Of a stretch of 64,000 nucleotides of DNA, positions 42,315-52,984 are shown one piece after another. Source of the DNA: Actinernus sp. WN-2022 (Eukaryota > Cnidaria > Anthozoa > Actiniaria > Actinernidae); assembly GCA_030867875.1 (NCBI GenBank), contig JAOWCC010000019.1, positions 78,024,861-78,088,860 on the forward strand, read 5' to 3'. The stretch's first letter is position 1; each line of letters opens with the position of its first letter. The notes beneath the pieces were generated by a model. It saw only the letters and a program-made list of their open reading frames with translations. It did no database searches and was not told the DNA's origin. Made by a program: the position numbers and the translations under genes.

Positions 42315-43335
42315 TGAGTTTTGGAAATTGCTTCTCCAACTGAAACATTACCTGTATTCATAGATCATTAGGGAGTATTGTTTGTCTGGTATTTTACTGC
42401 ATGCAGTTATTGATCATAAGGCTTGTCATTTGCTCTGGTTCATTTCAACAAGCATTCCTATTGTGTAGTGGGCATGTCAGAGGGCTAGAAGTAGAGGGCA
42501 TTGATGAGGTCGGCGGTTCGAGTCATACTCTGTATGCTGAATTTTATTTCTCTCTTTCCTTTACTTCTCCTTATGTAAAGCTACAGTAGGATGTCATCCA
42601 ATAGTTAATTCCAAGTGTCATATTTAGAGTTATGAATATGTAGATTACTAAAGTACCAGTTACACTGTTGATTGGTATACATGTTTTCACTGGGTATCCA
42701 ACTGTACGCACGTGGTGTGGTATACATCCAGTAATTTGTGGCCTACCATCATGAATAATTCATGAGTTTGCAAAACATTGTGTAATACACGTATACCAGA
42801 ATCCTTTGCAGTGATTCTTTTGTTTCTCTAATTTGGACCATTGTCTTGGTATTCTCAGGAGTTCAAAAATGTGAAGAAAACGAATTTGAAAAGGTTCTAG
42901 TAGTGTTGTCAACTGACATCATAGTGCAGACCAGGAATTAGTTATAAAGTGTGTAATTCTGTGGGCTTCACACCAGAATTTGGGTCATGATTATTTTGAG
43001 AAATCTGCACAATAAAATAATCGAAATGAAACAGTCTGTAATGTGTATTGTCCTTGCTTGTAAAGCACTATGGACCAGAGAAGTTCACCAAGAATACACA
43101 AAATGGCAGCTAAATGTTTGATTAAAGTATTTTTTATTTACACAGTATTGTTGACACAAACCATAAGTTACAGCCATTATAAATGATTAGTCTTTTCATC
43201 AAGGCAGTGGTGACTGCCACTTGAAAAAGGCAAAAGAACATTGAGATGTTACAATTAGCCCTTTCATAAACTGTAAAAGAAATGGGATTGAGTGTGTACA
43301 TTCAATTGAATTTAATAAAATTCATAACTGATTTT
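42315..43335. other. Intergenic region between DECR1 and COX4 (convergent ends)
   Basis: It holds the 3' flanks of both genes. No other gene is recognised. AATAAAAT near 43012 and TTTATT near 43131 are possible poly-A signals on either strand. Confidence 0.4.
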
Positions 43336-43605
43336 AGATGAACCCCACCACAAGAAAGAATACACCAAATTTAGCAGGTTTAACAAGTTTGAAGATGTTT
43401 GAGTAAATCAGAACTGAATGGCAAGCATTTAAACAACAAAAATAAGAGAGTTCACTACGGCTTGGAGGATTAATGCTCTCCCCACCCCCCAAATTTTCAA
43501 GCACTTCCTATTCAGTTCTTATTTACTCAAATATCTTCAAACTTGGTAAACATAATAATTTCCATGTGGTCTTTCTTGTGGTGGGGGGTGGGCAAAACAG
43601 GACCC
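43336..43605. mobile_element. Foldback MITE downstream of COX4
   Basis: CCCCACCACAAGAAAGA and TCTTTCTTGTGGTGGGG are mirrored ends, and AAGTTTGAAGATGTTTGAGT pairs with ACTCAAATATCTTCAAACTT inside. Confidence 0.78.
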
Positions 43606-43722
43606 AAAACTCCTGCATAAAAAGCCTTGAATGAAGCCAAGAGACAGAAATCTCATGGAATCACATTGAAATCAAAATGTGTTGTAACATTGTGACTAGA
43701 AATTGATGATATCACACTAAGA

Positions 43723-43829
43723 CTACTGTGAAGAGATGCCAGTGATTGGGTTGGCACGCTGACGCTTCATCTTCTCAAAAGATGCTTGTTGCCATTCCTC
43801 ATTCAGTGATCGGGGTGGCTCGGGTCCAA
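43723..43829 (-). CDS. COX4: COX4 exon 3
   Basis: The acceptor TTTTATACAG completes an Ile codon. Encodes GPEPPRSLNEEWQQAS to NPITGISSQ, then TAG at 43725-43723. Confidence 0.94.
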
Positions 43830-46800
43830 CTGTATAAAAGAGATTTTTCAGAAGATTATAGGTCACAAATATTTACAATCTTTTGAATGTGTTGTTGAGG
43901 GCAGGGTGATAAAGAAGAGTTGGTATATATAATGCTGCAGTGCTTTAAAATGATTCACTCCAGCTCAGTGCCAATATTTACATTTATCAAGTTGGTCACA
44001 TGAAAGCATACATATAATCAAGTTCATAAACTGGACTGAAAAAGTAAGAAAGAGACAACATCCAGGAGTTTTTCCGGGCAGCCATGCACTTGGTGGGGAC
44101 AAATGACCCTCCAATCACAGGGGTTCATATAAATGTATTTTTCTTGTAACGGAGAATGAATGTAATGGTTAATGTTTGTAGTGCAAAGAGAAATAAGTTC
44201 CTATATGGACAAGAGGGCCTAGAAAACTGTTATGATAATTACGGTTATATAAACTGTCAAGAGAGAGTTCATTGTGGTTCTAGCTTTCATAGGAGTGTTT
44301 CTGTTTTCCACCTGCTGTTTTGGCCACGCGAGAATAGGGCAAGCCCTCGCCCTATTCTCGTGCAGCCAAAAAAGCAAGAAACAATCCACAAATGCTTGCT
44401 ATTGTGGTGCTGGCTCAGGAATTGTAATTTACAAAAATCATTATTTAAAAAAGTCTAAAAACTGATCACGATTTACAAAACTCAAGACGTATGTTTGTTT
44501 TGGTGTTAATTAAAAGCAAAAGTACATGTAGATGTCATCATTTTCAATATACTATGCAGACAGGCTTGTCTGTGTAGCACAGCATCCCTTGCTGCCAAGG
44601 ACTAGAAAATGATCTTGCAACCATTAACATTTGTTTGAAATATGCCTCAAAAATAGTTGAGTACTTTATTAGTTATCCAGTCTTTCTCCGGGAAATCTGG
44701 ACAAGGCCTTTGCATGGATATGTACAAAATATTTCAAGTAAAATGGTGGGAGATAAGAAAATGGAATGGCCAGGACTAGCTATTGACATGCTGTGTCAGT
44801 CATATATGATTGGTTTGCATAATTATTGAGATTTTAGAGATTTTATTCCCTGATAAATCCTACTATTTTGGATGCCTCCCGGTTAGCTCAGTGGTTAAGC
44901 TCCGATCTGTTGAGCGGGAGGTTGTGGGTTCAAATCCGGGCTGGACCAACACTTGGGGTCTTAAAATAACTGAGTAGAAGGTGCAGCTGCATTTACATAA
45001 TCGACAAGAACTCATCTTCTTGGATAAGGACGTAAAACCGTAGGACTAAAGTAAAGAGAGGGCCACATGTTAGATAACTGTTAGCCGGTTAACGTGTTTA
45101 AATCCTCTATAAATAAAGGTGACTTTACTTTAGATGATTTTGTAGATGGAGAGTTGTCTTTCAACTGTGCCACTTTTGATATCAACTACATCGGCATCTG
45201 GCAGTCTAGAAATGGGTATTTTTAGGGTCACAAACAGGTTTAGGCTTAATCATGATTTAGCATGGCTAACTCTTTAGTCGGACCTCAGCCAGAGTTATAA
45301 ATAATAATAATTTATTATTAATAATAATTATGTTAAAACATTTGCTTGACATTTTTGTGAAACATTATTTGTGTACATGTATAAATGCTTCTCAATAGTT
45401 CACCAGATGGATATTTACAATGGCAGTTAATATAGAGCCAACAGAATTGAAATGATTAGAAATGATTGCCTAGACAGTGTGGAAATCGTTTGGAGTGTTA
45501 GCCCAATGTTTTACAACTGATATAAATGAATGCCAACAGTTTTGAAATGATTTGGAACTTTGTACAAATTTGTTTCAATGCATTGCAGGTAACGATAGCC
45601 AATGCCTTGGAAATGATCAACAATGTTTTCAAAATGAATTCCAATGCATTGGGAACAAAATCCAACGCAATGGGGATGAACATGCACATACATGTACATG
45701 AATATGGCGCCATATACTGTCCACCACAGTAAGTCAATACTTATAGGTGTATCAATAAGGGATAACTACATTGTACCCTTGGAAGTTACAGGGATAATGG
45801 TAATAGACCCTGCTAATTTCTGACCAGTCTCTTAAAACTTCATTTCCACTCTCCAAACAAACAAACATGTATACAGCCCAAGTTAAGGCTGCACACAGCC
45901 TCTTGTTTCAGTTGTTTTTCAGGATTCGGACATTAATTGATCCTGGCAATTATATTGAAAGTGGAGCTGACATAAAAACTGGGCTTCTACTTCATGTACT
46001 GGAACACACATGATGTAAAACAAAAACTCGAAACAATGAACTTCAGAACAACAATTAGCCTGCGAACAGCATCCCCTACTTGAGGGAGAATGGTGTACAT
46101 ACGAAGAACCCTAACAACAGAATACAATACATTCTGGTGCACGAAGAAGGAGCAAAAAAACAGAGCAAAATGAACTAGAATTGGCTTTTGACTGAGATGA
46201 CAATCCTTAATAAACAAAAATTGGCAGATGTTAATATATTTTCTTTCTATGTTGGTCATTTTGTTCCCCACTTTGACAATGATAACTGGCTAACTGGCTC
46301 AAGTGCATTCTAAATCCTTCTCAGTTGACGTCCAGACCTGCAACTTACTGTATTTGCGTAGGAATGCAAAGAATACCACTGCAACGGCAGTGAGGATAGC
46401 CACACCACCTACAACCTTCTTTCCATAAGGTTCAGTTTGTTTGGCTTCAACTATAGTCTTTAGGAACTGTGAATGGTACACTGAAAAGAAATAATAAAAT
46501 CAAAAAGTTTAATATCCCTATGTATAATATTTATTTACTGATTGGGAATGTTGATGTCACTGCTATTAAATTCAAAGGTGTTTTTAAATGTTATTGGTGT
46601 TCAAAACAATGGATATGTAGGTGGCATTTCAAGTACCTATAGAAATCGGAAATTAAGGTGATCTCTTTTGAAATCCCTTTCGAATTAAGTTAGAGTGGCA
46701 TTTTCCATTTGTCAATATCTCATCTCGTTCCAGATATTCAGGTTTTTGCAATATGCAAATTAGATAAACTGTGACATAATTTGATGGACAGAAGACTGGA

Positions 46801-47926
46801 GACAAATCACATTAATAATGGATAAAAACAATTGAAGATCATAGTTTTGTAAATTCTCTTCAAGGCCTTTCCAGCCTCGCTTTGATGCCCTTGTCACCAG
46901 TCCATTCTGCATCATCTGCTATTATGAATTTGGTGTATAACAATAAACAAATCGTTAGTTTTACCTCAATTGGATTACTGTAGTGAGGTACGGGATAGTC
47001 TGGAGAAAAACACTGTCAGTTATCCAAAAATTGCAAAATGAGCTGCCAGGATCATCACCAGTATCAGGTCTGATCACATTTTAGTTGAACTGAGCAGTCT
47101 AAACTTGCTTCAATCATTTACAAATGCACCCATGTTAGTGTGCCAGACTATCTTAATCAGTGACATTTTTACACAAACAAATTCTATCCACCAATACAAT
47201 CTTAGAAATCTTAGGGCGCTTTTCATTTACACGAACTGACTGGTCTGACCGGCCAGTTCTTAAATGGAATGCATCAGTTCTAGGAACTGACTGGACCAGT
47301 TCTCAGAACTGACACGTTCCATTTAAGAACTGGCCGGTCAGACCAATCAGTTCGTGTAAATGGAAAGACCACTGTCTGGCACTGAAGAGCAAAATATAAT
47401 TTCATGCCTAAATAAACCATTTTATCGTTCACAGTAGAGTATATCCAACTACATCTCGCGGAATTTCTTCAAGGCCAACAAGGCTAAGGGTTAACATCGT
47501 GACTCTAAAAGTTTATTGGATATACAAATTGTAGCCACTGTAGACTTGTAGTGTACAACACACGTTCATAAAAATCATTATCAGTTGACAGTTGCACGCA
47601 CGGCGCGTGACATGAACATACTTCTCGTAAATTTAACTCTGGAAGTGTAAAGTATATATGTTGCATAGATACATTATGCAGACCAATATTAAAACGTTTT
47701 AAAAAAACGCAGGGAAATTTCGACCCTCTAGCCTCTAGGAATACTCACATGCTACTTTGTCCTCCTGGTTCAGCGCTGTCCATGGTCCTTTCTCCTTCTG
47801 TTTCAAAGCTTCTAAATCAGACCCAAACTCTTGCCTGGTAACAGAAACAGGATCAAATCTACGAGGAGCAGAGGTGTGGACCCTTCTTCCCAAAAGCCTT
47901 GTGGAAAGTCTCAAAAACTTCGCCAT
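43723..47926 (-). CDS. COX4: Cytochrome c oxidase subunit 4 (complete, 3 exons)
   Basis: Exons 47749-47926, 46349-46480 and 43723-43829 splice in phase to 417 nt, or 138 aa plus TAG. The protein is a nuclear-encoded subunit of respiratory complex IV in the inner mitochondrial membrane. Exon 1 has a basic presequence (MAKFLRLSTRLLGRRVHTSA) and the family phrase LKQKEKGPWTALNQEDKVA. Exon 2 has YGKKVVGGVAILTAVAVVFF, the single transmembrane helix. Exon 3 has PPRSLNEEWQQASFEKMKRQ and NPITGISSQ, the conserved C-terminus. Exon 2 could be read through its donor into a different tail (SKLQVWTSTEKDLECT), but the GTAAGT donor and the family C-terminus support splicing. Confidence 0.95.
44319..44370. 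repeat. Perfect-stem hairpin in COX4 intron 2
   Basis: CGAGAATAGGGC and GCCCTATTCTCG pair around AAGCCCTC, extended by TTTGGC/GCCAAA. It is a short palindrome of unknown origin. Confidence 0.7.
44876..45130 (+). mobile_element. tRNA-derived SINE, copy 2
   Basis: Head GGTTAGCTCAGTGGTTAAGC, B box GGTTCAAATCC, body GGATAAGGACGTAAAACCGT and tail TAAAGGTGACTTTACTTTA. It is related to 6751-7000 and lies antisense in COX4 intron 2. Confidence 0.78.
45131..46348. other. COX4 intron 2, remaining part
   Basis: ATAATAATTTATTATTAATA at 45302 is an AT palindrome. Between 45520 and 45680 CAATGCATTG-type phrases recur, leaving open frames on both strands. No gene recognised. Confidence 0.45.
46349..46480 (-). 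CDS. COX4: COX4 exon 2
   Basis: Acceptor ATTTCTTTTCAG, donor GTAAGT. Encodes YHSQFLKTIVEAKQTEPYGK and the membrane helix. Confidence 0.95.
47216..47373. mobile_element. Foldback MITE in COX4 intron 1
   Basis: TTTTCATTTACACGAACTGA and its mirror TCAGTTCGTGTAAATGGAAA, continuing through GGTCTGACCGGCCAGTTCTT, leave only a short centre. It is non-coding. Confidence 0.85.
47749..47926 (-). CDS. COX4: COX4 exon 1
   Basis: ATG at 47926; presequence and the EKGPW phrase; donor GTGAGT one base into the Leu codon. Confidence 0.94.
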
Positions 47927-47950
47927 TTTAGTGAATATCTACTACAACAA

Positions 47951-47998
47951 AATGGCGGTCGGCGAGGATGATATAAAGGCGCTATGTACCATGGGATA
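47951..47998 (+). CDS. Possible first exon of a divergent gene (UBA-like start)
   Basis: The ATG lies 24 bp from the COX4 start on the opposite strand. The peptide MAVGEDDIKALCTMGY ends at a GTGAGA donor. The DIKALCTMGY phrase resembles the first helix and MGY/MGF loop of a UBA domain. Without splicing the frame stops after 11 more codons. I found no following exon, so the gene could be long, broken by the repeats downstream, or not real. Confidence 0.35.
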
Positions 47999-48177
47999 TG
48001 TGAGAAACCTGGGACGAGCATGTGGATCCTGATCGACTCGCTCACTCGCTTACTCGGGTGTTTGCACGCTAGAGAATTTGGAAAGGAGCTTAGCTTGAAG
48101 ATTTATCGAATATTTGCATATCGATATTCACGTGCCTAACATTTTTGGGCTAAACTACTGAATACAGGGCCACTTAC

Positions 48178-48640
48178 CAAGGTCTACCCCAGAGCCACTG
48201 GCTCGGTGGCTCGGTAGTCATGATTATAATTCAAGGTCTACCCCAGAGCCACTGGCTCGGTGGCTCGGTAGTCATGATTATAATTAATATGCAAGTTACC
48301 CTGCGACTACCGAGCCACCGAGCCACCGAGCCACTAACAATATATACCACAGGTAACTTGCATATTAATTATAATCATGACTACCGAGCCACCGAGCCAC
48401 TAAAAATATACACTCCAGGGTCATTGAATATTCATTTAACGGCACGACTACCGAGCCACCGAGCCACAAAAAATATACACTCCAGGGTCATTGAATATTC
48501 ATTTAACGGCACGACTACCGAGCCACCGAGCCACCGAGCCACAACAAATATACACTCCAGGGTAATATTCATTAATGATACTTCGTTCTTTTAAAGACGA
48601 TGATATAGACTACCGAGCCACCGAGCTACCGAACAAAATA
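48178..48640. repeat. GAGCCACCGAGCCAC inverted and tandem repeat cluster
   Basis: Two copies with GGCTCGGTGGCTCGGTAGTC face four reverse copies with GACTACCGAGCCACCGAGCC. The arms also share CATGATTATAATTAATATGC (and its mirror) and TCCAGGGTCATTGAATATTC. It is a probable foldback element with amplified subrepeats. Confidence 0.8.
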
Positions 48641-48841
48641 AATGGAGCTTCAAAAGTGGCCCTGCATTCTGTAGTTGCATGCTCCCATTTTTGCTTCCAG
48701 GTCTTCATCGCTGGTTTCCTCTTCTATACTGTTTGTATAGACTTATAAGTCACACCTACAACCATTATTACTTTGTCAAAAAAAGTTGCTCGTATTGTTA
48801 CTCATTCTTACGGTGGCCCAGAAGTGCAAAACAAAATACTT

Positions 48842-49128
48842 TTCTCAAAACAAATCTTTTTTTCTCAAAACAAATCTTTTTTTTCTCAAAACAAATCTTT
48901 TTTTTCTCAAAACAAATCTTTTTTTTCTCAAAACAAATCTTTTTTTCTCAAAACAAATCTTTTTTTTCTCAAAACAAATCTTTTTTTCTCAAAACAAATC
49001 TTTTTTTTCTCAAAACAAATCTTTTTTTCTCAAAACAAATCTTTTTTTTCTCAAAACAATTTTTTTTTTCTCAAAACAAATCATTTTTTTCTCAAAACAA
49101 ATCTTTTTTTCTCAAAACAAAACTTTCT
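48842..49128. repeat. Left subterminal array (about 15 units)
   Basis: Units of TTTTTTTCTCAAAACAAATC with a T-run of 5-8 bases. It forms the left arm of the inverted array pair. Open frames through it (SKQIFFSQNKSFFLKTNLFF) are artefacts. Confidence 0.92.
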
Positions 49129-49201
49129 TTTTGTGCGTGGCTTCAAGCGTGGGCCTGGGGCGGACTCGCGATCACGTGCAAAATGGCGCCGTGTAGTCAA
49201 C

Positions 49202-50675
49202 ATGTTCTGCGAATGCTGTGACGCTTTGATCGAAGAAAATTATCTTTTCTGCCCAGAATGTGGAAAAGAACTTGATCCTGAGGAGGTTATTATCACTAAC
49301 TACTTTGAAAAAGGTTTCGAATATGACAAAATTCTTATATTTTTGTCCAAGTTTCATGGAATTAGTATCAGTCTAAGAACACTTAATGCACTAGTCAATT
49401 GAAACTCCGGCCTCCCGACCCCCGGGACATAGCAGGGAATGTAACATTTATACAGTGTTACATTTTGATCTTTCCCCCGCCCATCAGGGACAGTTGGCTG
49501 TTACAATACCCGCCCCTATGGCCCGGCATGTGCTTCAGAATTTTCAATTGGGAGGATGCATTGATAAATTGAATATACATAAGCTTAAATCTGTTGTTCC
49601 ATTATTTGAAAAAAAAATACATTTTCTGTAGCACATCACTAGCGGATCCAGAGGAGGGGTTTCGGGGGTTGCAACACCCACTATGATTCCTGTAAATCAC
49701 TGTAAATTCAATTTTAAAATCTCTAGATTAAAAAAATATCCTTTTGCAAACCCCCCTTTCACAAAATCCTGGATCCGCCCCTGTACATTTTCTATTACTA
49801 TACATGTTTTCCGCACTTTTACAGTCTCCACCATTGTCTTGTTTATCAGAAACCGTTGTTTGTCAACAAAAAAAACACAATGCGACAAAGGAATATAAAG
49901 GAAATGTCATGCAGCTGCGTTTAAATATATTTTTTAATCTGATATTTAGCCGTGACGCGCAAATACATGTAACAAAGAGTGTGTAATAATAAACACTTCC
50001 TCATCTACTACTCGTGACTTAACTCAGTATAAACACTGCCTCTGATGGAAACACCCAGGACTTGTTTTTGCGTGTCCCTAGAGTCCGCCATGTTTGATAC
50101 ACGTTGTTGATGCTCGGGCCCAGTCCCGTTCTGTCGTGGCTGGCGTTACAACCACCGCTAAAATCCCCGCAAATTTTGCAAATCGTTACTTTCCCCGTGT
50201 CACCGGAAAAATGCAGCGTTAAATGTGCGTTATTCCACGGCCATGTCCCCGTTAATGTCCTGCTATGTCCCGGGGGTCGGGGGGCCGGGGTTTCAATTGA
50301 CTAGTGCATAAGAGTAAGTTGAAGTCGTATGGCCTGAGTAGGCGATCAGTGAAAGTAGACGAAGAACTGCTTCGAAAAAGGATTTAACAAGAACTAGATG
50401 GGCCTGGATGCATGCAGGGGTACCGCGCTATTTGGCATACCTTAAAGCTTGAAAGCATATTTGCTCCAAGGAATGTTGTGGAACGTCTACTTAGAGAAAT
50501 TGACCCAGAGCCAGAGGGTTGCAACTCGAGAAAAGCCAGGCGCTTAACAAGGAGGAACTACGTTTCCGAGGGTCCAAATTATTGCTGGCATATTGATGGC
50601 TACGATAAACTAAAGCCTTATGGTTTTCCAGTTCACGGCTGCATAGATGTTAGGGTTAGGTTAGGGTTAGGTTAG
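49202..50675 (+). pseudogene. Zinc-ribbon / HTH / DDE-integrase gene, interrupted and truncated
   Basis: The first part, 49202-49386, encodes MFCECCDALIEENYLFCPEC (a two-CxxC zinc ribbon) and FEKGFEYDKILIFLSKFHG (HTH-like). The second part, from 50312, continues YGLSRRSVKVDEELLRKR, an in-frame TAA, then GPGCMQGYRAIWHTLK, EGCNSRKARRLTRRNY and GPNYCWHIDGYDKLKPYGFP to HGCID. The Asp in CWHIDGYDKL is probably the first catalytic residue of an integrase (rve) fold. The frame then runs into GGTTAG repeats, so the remaining catalytic Asp and Glu are missing. A Harbinger-type MITE splits the two parts. The gene is dead three times over: insertion, stop and truncation. Confidence 0.72.
49387..50308. 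mobile_element. Harbinger-type MITE, copy B
   Basis: The ends TGCACTAGTCAATTGAAAC and GTTTCAATTGACTAGTGCA are flanked by TAA at 49384-49386 and 50309-50311. It is 922 bp, the reverse of copy A at 22815-23697. Removing it and one TAA restores the integrase-like frame across the junction. Confidence 0.87.
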
Positions 50676-50690
50676 GGCTGTTTCTTTGCG
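50650..50690. repeat. Telomere-like GGTTAG tract at a deletion junction
   Basis: GTTAGGGTTAGGTTAGGGTT-type repeats lie exactly where the plus-strand integrase homology ends and shortly before the end of the minus-strand zinc-ribbon frame. Confidence 0.7.
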
Positions 50691-50909
50691 CGCTTTGAAA
50701 GCCTGCAATGACAACGTGACTCCAGCCGTATTCTTGCATGTTAGACCTCCGTTTCCATCTGAAGTCGGCGCCAAGGCAGGCGCGGGCAGAGAACTATTCT
50801 CAGCGTTGTTTTCTAATTTTATGCCACAGTGGACACAAAACTTGATAGCTTTTCCTTTCTGATAACTTTTGCCACAGGTAGGACAATACAGTATCGCCAA
50901 CGCCGCCAT
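50667..50909 (-). CDS. Zinc-ribbon protein, second gene of the array-ended transposon (truncated)
   Basis: Starts MAALAILYCPTCGKSYQKGK, then FCVHCGIKLEN: a CxxC...CxxC zinc ribbon. A Pro/Ala-rich linker and TCKNTAGVTLSLQAFKARKE follow, and the frame ends at the GGTTAG tract. The layout mirrors that of the integrase gene at the other end. It could supply DNA binding for the transposon; this is inference from position and fold only. Confidence 0.55.
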   Translation of the reverse strand: MAALAILYCPTCGKSYQKGKAIKFCVHCGIKLENNAENSSLPAPALAPTSDGNGGLTCKNTAGVTLSLQAFKARKETALT

Positions 50910-50989
50910 TTTGATTCAGTAGAAGTGCATGCGCGTGCGCTATGCATGACTACCCGACCCAGGCTCACTCATTTTCATCCAAAAGAAAG

Positions 50990-51335
50990 ATTTGTTTTGA
51001 GAAAAAAAGATTTGTTTTGAGAAAAAAAGATTTGTTTTGAGAAAAAAAAGATTTTGTTTTGAGAAAAAAAAGATTTGTTTTGAGAAAAAAAGATTTGTTT
51101 TGAGAAAAAAAAGATTTGTTTTGAGAAAAAAAGATTTGTTTTGAGAAAAAAAAGATTTGTTTTGAGAAAAAAAGATTTGTTTTGAGAAAAAAAAGATTTG
51201 TTTTGAGAAAAAAAGATTTGTTTTGAGAAAAAAAGATTTGTTTTGAGAAAAAAAGATTTGTTTTGAGAAAAAAAGATTTGTTTTGAGAAAAAAAGATTTG
51301 TTTTGAGAAAAAAAGATTTGTTTTGAGAAAAGTAT
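50990..51335. repeat. Right subterminal array (about 18 units)
   Basis: The reverse complement of the left array, with GATTTGTTTTGAGAAAAAAA units. Together the arms could form a stem of roughly 300 bp. Confidence 0.92.
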
Positions 51336-51698
51336 TTTGTTTTGCACTTCTGGGCCACCGTACATTCTCCTCCACTCGCACATTCTAATCCATTATTCAA
51401 ACAGTTAAATATTCTAACTATATTTGATATTTATAAATATCAAGTGTGTTGCTTCGTTTTTCAACATGTTAATAATGTTCTACCTAAACCTATATCTTTA
51501 CTATTTGATCTAAATATTACAATTCACCATCATAATACCAGACAGAAATACGATCTTCATTTTACTTTTCATAAATACTCATTTTCAATTCGATCACAAG
51601 GTCCTAAAATATGGAATTCAATTCCACTTGCACTTCGTAACTCTATGAAAATCTATAATTATAAAACTATATTAAAGAATTATTACCTCTCTCTCTAA

Positions 51699-52984
51699 GA
51701 ATTATTACCTCTCTCTCTCTAAGTGATTATTAGTAAGTAAATATATCTTAATTAATTAATTAATATCTGACTCGCATTTATTCATTAATTTATTCTATCA
51801 ACCAAATTTATAGTAATATAAAACAAATTTATAGAAACTATGTAATTTGCTAAATTTATCTATCCTTCTAATAACAAGCATTTCTGACTACATTTGTAAA
51901 TTTACTTCTGACCCGACACTACTGCCAAATAAGCCTCTGGCTTCGGCTATGTAAAAAAAAAAACTAATGTAAAAAAACTGAGGGATATCATAAATAAACA
52001 CAATTTAAAAGTTCTCTTCTGCCGTTTATATTGATGGCATCTGTCTAACTCATGTTGGAAATGTTCAGTGTGTTTAGTCACTGCCGATTGCGTCACGCTG
52101 AATAAACGGTGGTGCATTCAGGCCGTCCCTGACTCGAGATTTGTCGGGTTACCTGTGGTCTTTTCCGCTAAGATCCATTCTTTGTGAAAAGCTCATATCT
52201 TCGCCCCATGTGATCATGAATTGTCTTACCCGATACCTACCGGCACCCTACACCAGCTGTAGTAGAAGTCTGTATGTGTAATGTAGAATAGTTTTAAGGT
52301 ATCTGTTTTTCAACATTTTAGTAAAATTGATTAATCTTAGATACTTAATTTTTAGACATATTTATTGTAAAATGGTATTTCTTATTGATGCCTCCTTTAG
52401 TTTATGATTTATCTATGTTAGTCATGTTGAATTCTACGCAATGCCGTAAGGCCTTGTAGAAAATAAATATATATGTAGATTAGGCGGCATGATGATGAAG
52501 CAGGATACGAAATGCGTCAAATAGCAAGCAGGGAAGTTTCCGGCGCCTAATGAAAACGAGGCAAAAATCATTTCTTCGTGTTTTCTTGGCACCTTTCAAG
52601 TAAAAATCATAAAAAAATTACAGAATTATAGAAACTGATTACTTAAACCCACGAGTGATACCGTTGCCATAGAAACCAATGTTGCGATAAATTATGCGGG
52701 AAAATACAATGCAAATTTGTAGAAGACGAACTTTTCAAAACGGGGTGTGGAAAGAGCGCTTACCTTAAGTTAACCCCCACTTAATTTTAACCAATAGCGA
52801 TGTAGGTACGCCAATTAGCCTTTTCTCCTTGTCTGCATTCAATATTTGCAGAAATATCGGCGAGACTAGTCAAGGCCGGAAATGAGACTGTACTTTGGTG
52901 ACTTCAACCGGAGAGAATTATCCGATTCACAAGGTTACTTTAGTTATGCTAAAGTTTACATCGACTTACTTCTGTAAAACTTCT
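51699..52984. other. LINE 3' flank and unassigned DNA
   Basis: After the LINE stop come TCTCTCTAAG and TTAATTAATTAATT simple repeats. Near 52440-52485, GCCGTAAGGCCTTGTAGAAAATAAATATAT resembles a retrotransposon 3' end (a short hairpin and AATAAA). Nothing else is recognised. Confidence 0.4.

Larger units (their letters stand above)
48809..51362. mobile_element. TIR transposon with repeat-array ends and 6-bp target duplication
   Basis: The left end TACGGTGGCCCAGAAGTGCA is the exact mirror of the right end. CATTCT is duplicated at 48803-48808 and 51363-51368. Behind each tip lies an array of 18-20 bp units (TTTTTTTCTCAAAACAAATC) in inverted orientation. Two inward-facing genes start just inside the arrays: an integrase-like gene on plus and a zinc-ribbon gene on minus. 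Both are cut short where they meet, next to GGTTAG repeats, which suggests an internal deletion of a longer autonomous element. I cannot place it in a named superfamily. Confidence 0.82.
48740..51698 (+). mobile_element. LINE ORF2 C-terminus, split by a transposon
   Basis: The left part reads TIITLSKKVARIVTHS up to 48808. The right part resumes at 51369 in the same frame with PPLAHSNPLFKQLN and continues with YQVCCFVFQHVNN, TRQKYDLHFTFHKYSFSIRS, GPKIWNSIPLALRN and a stop at 51696. This is the usual C-terminal region of a CR1/jockey-like LINE protein. The only interruption in this stretch is the 2.55-kb insertion and its 6-bp duplication. How far the left part extends is unclear. Confidence 0.75.

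Noticed and set aside
48679..49402. Long Phe/Lys/Ser-rich frames, also 50940-51400 minus
   Set aside because: Translations of the TTTTTTTCTCAAAACAAATC arrays; open in several frames on both arms.
50650..50690. Telomere or subtelomere
   Set aside because: Only a few GGTTAG units inside a transposon, with genes on both sides; better explained as junction filler.
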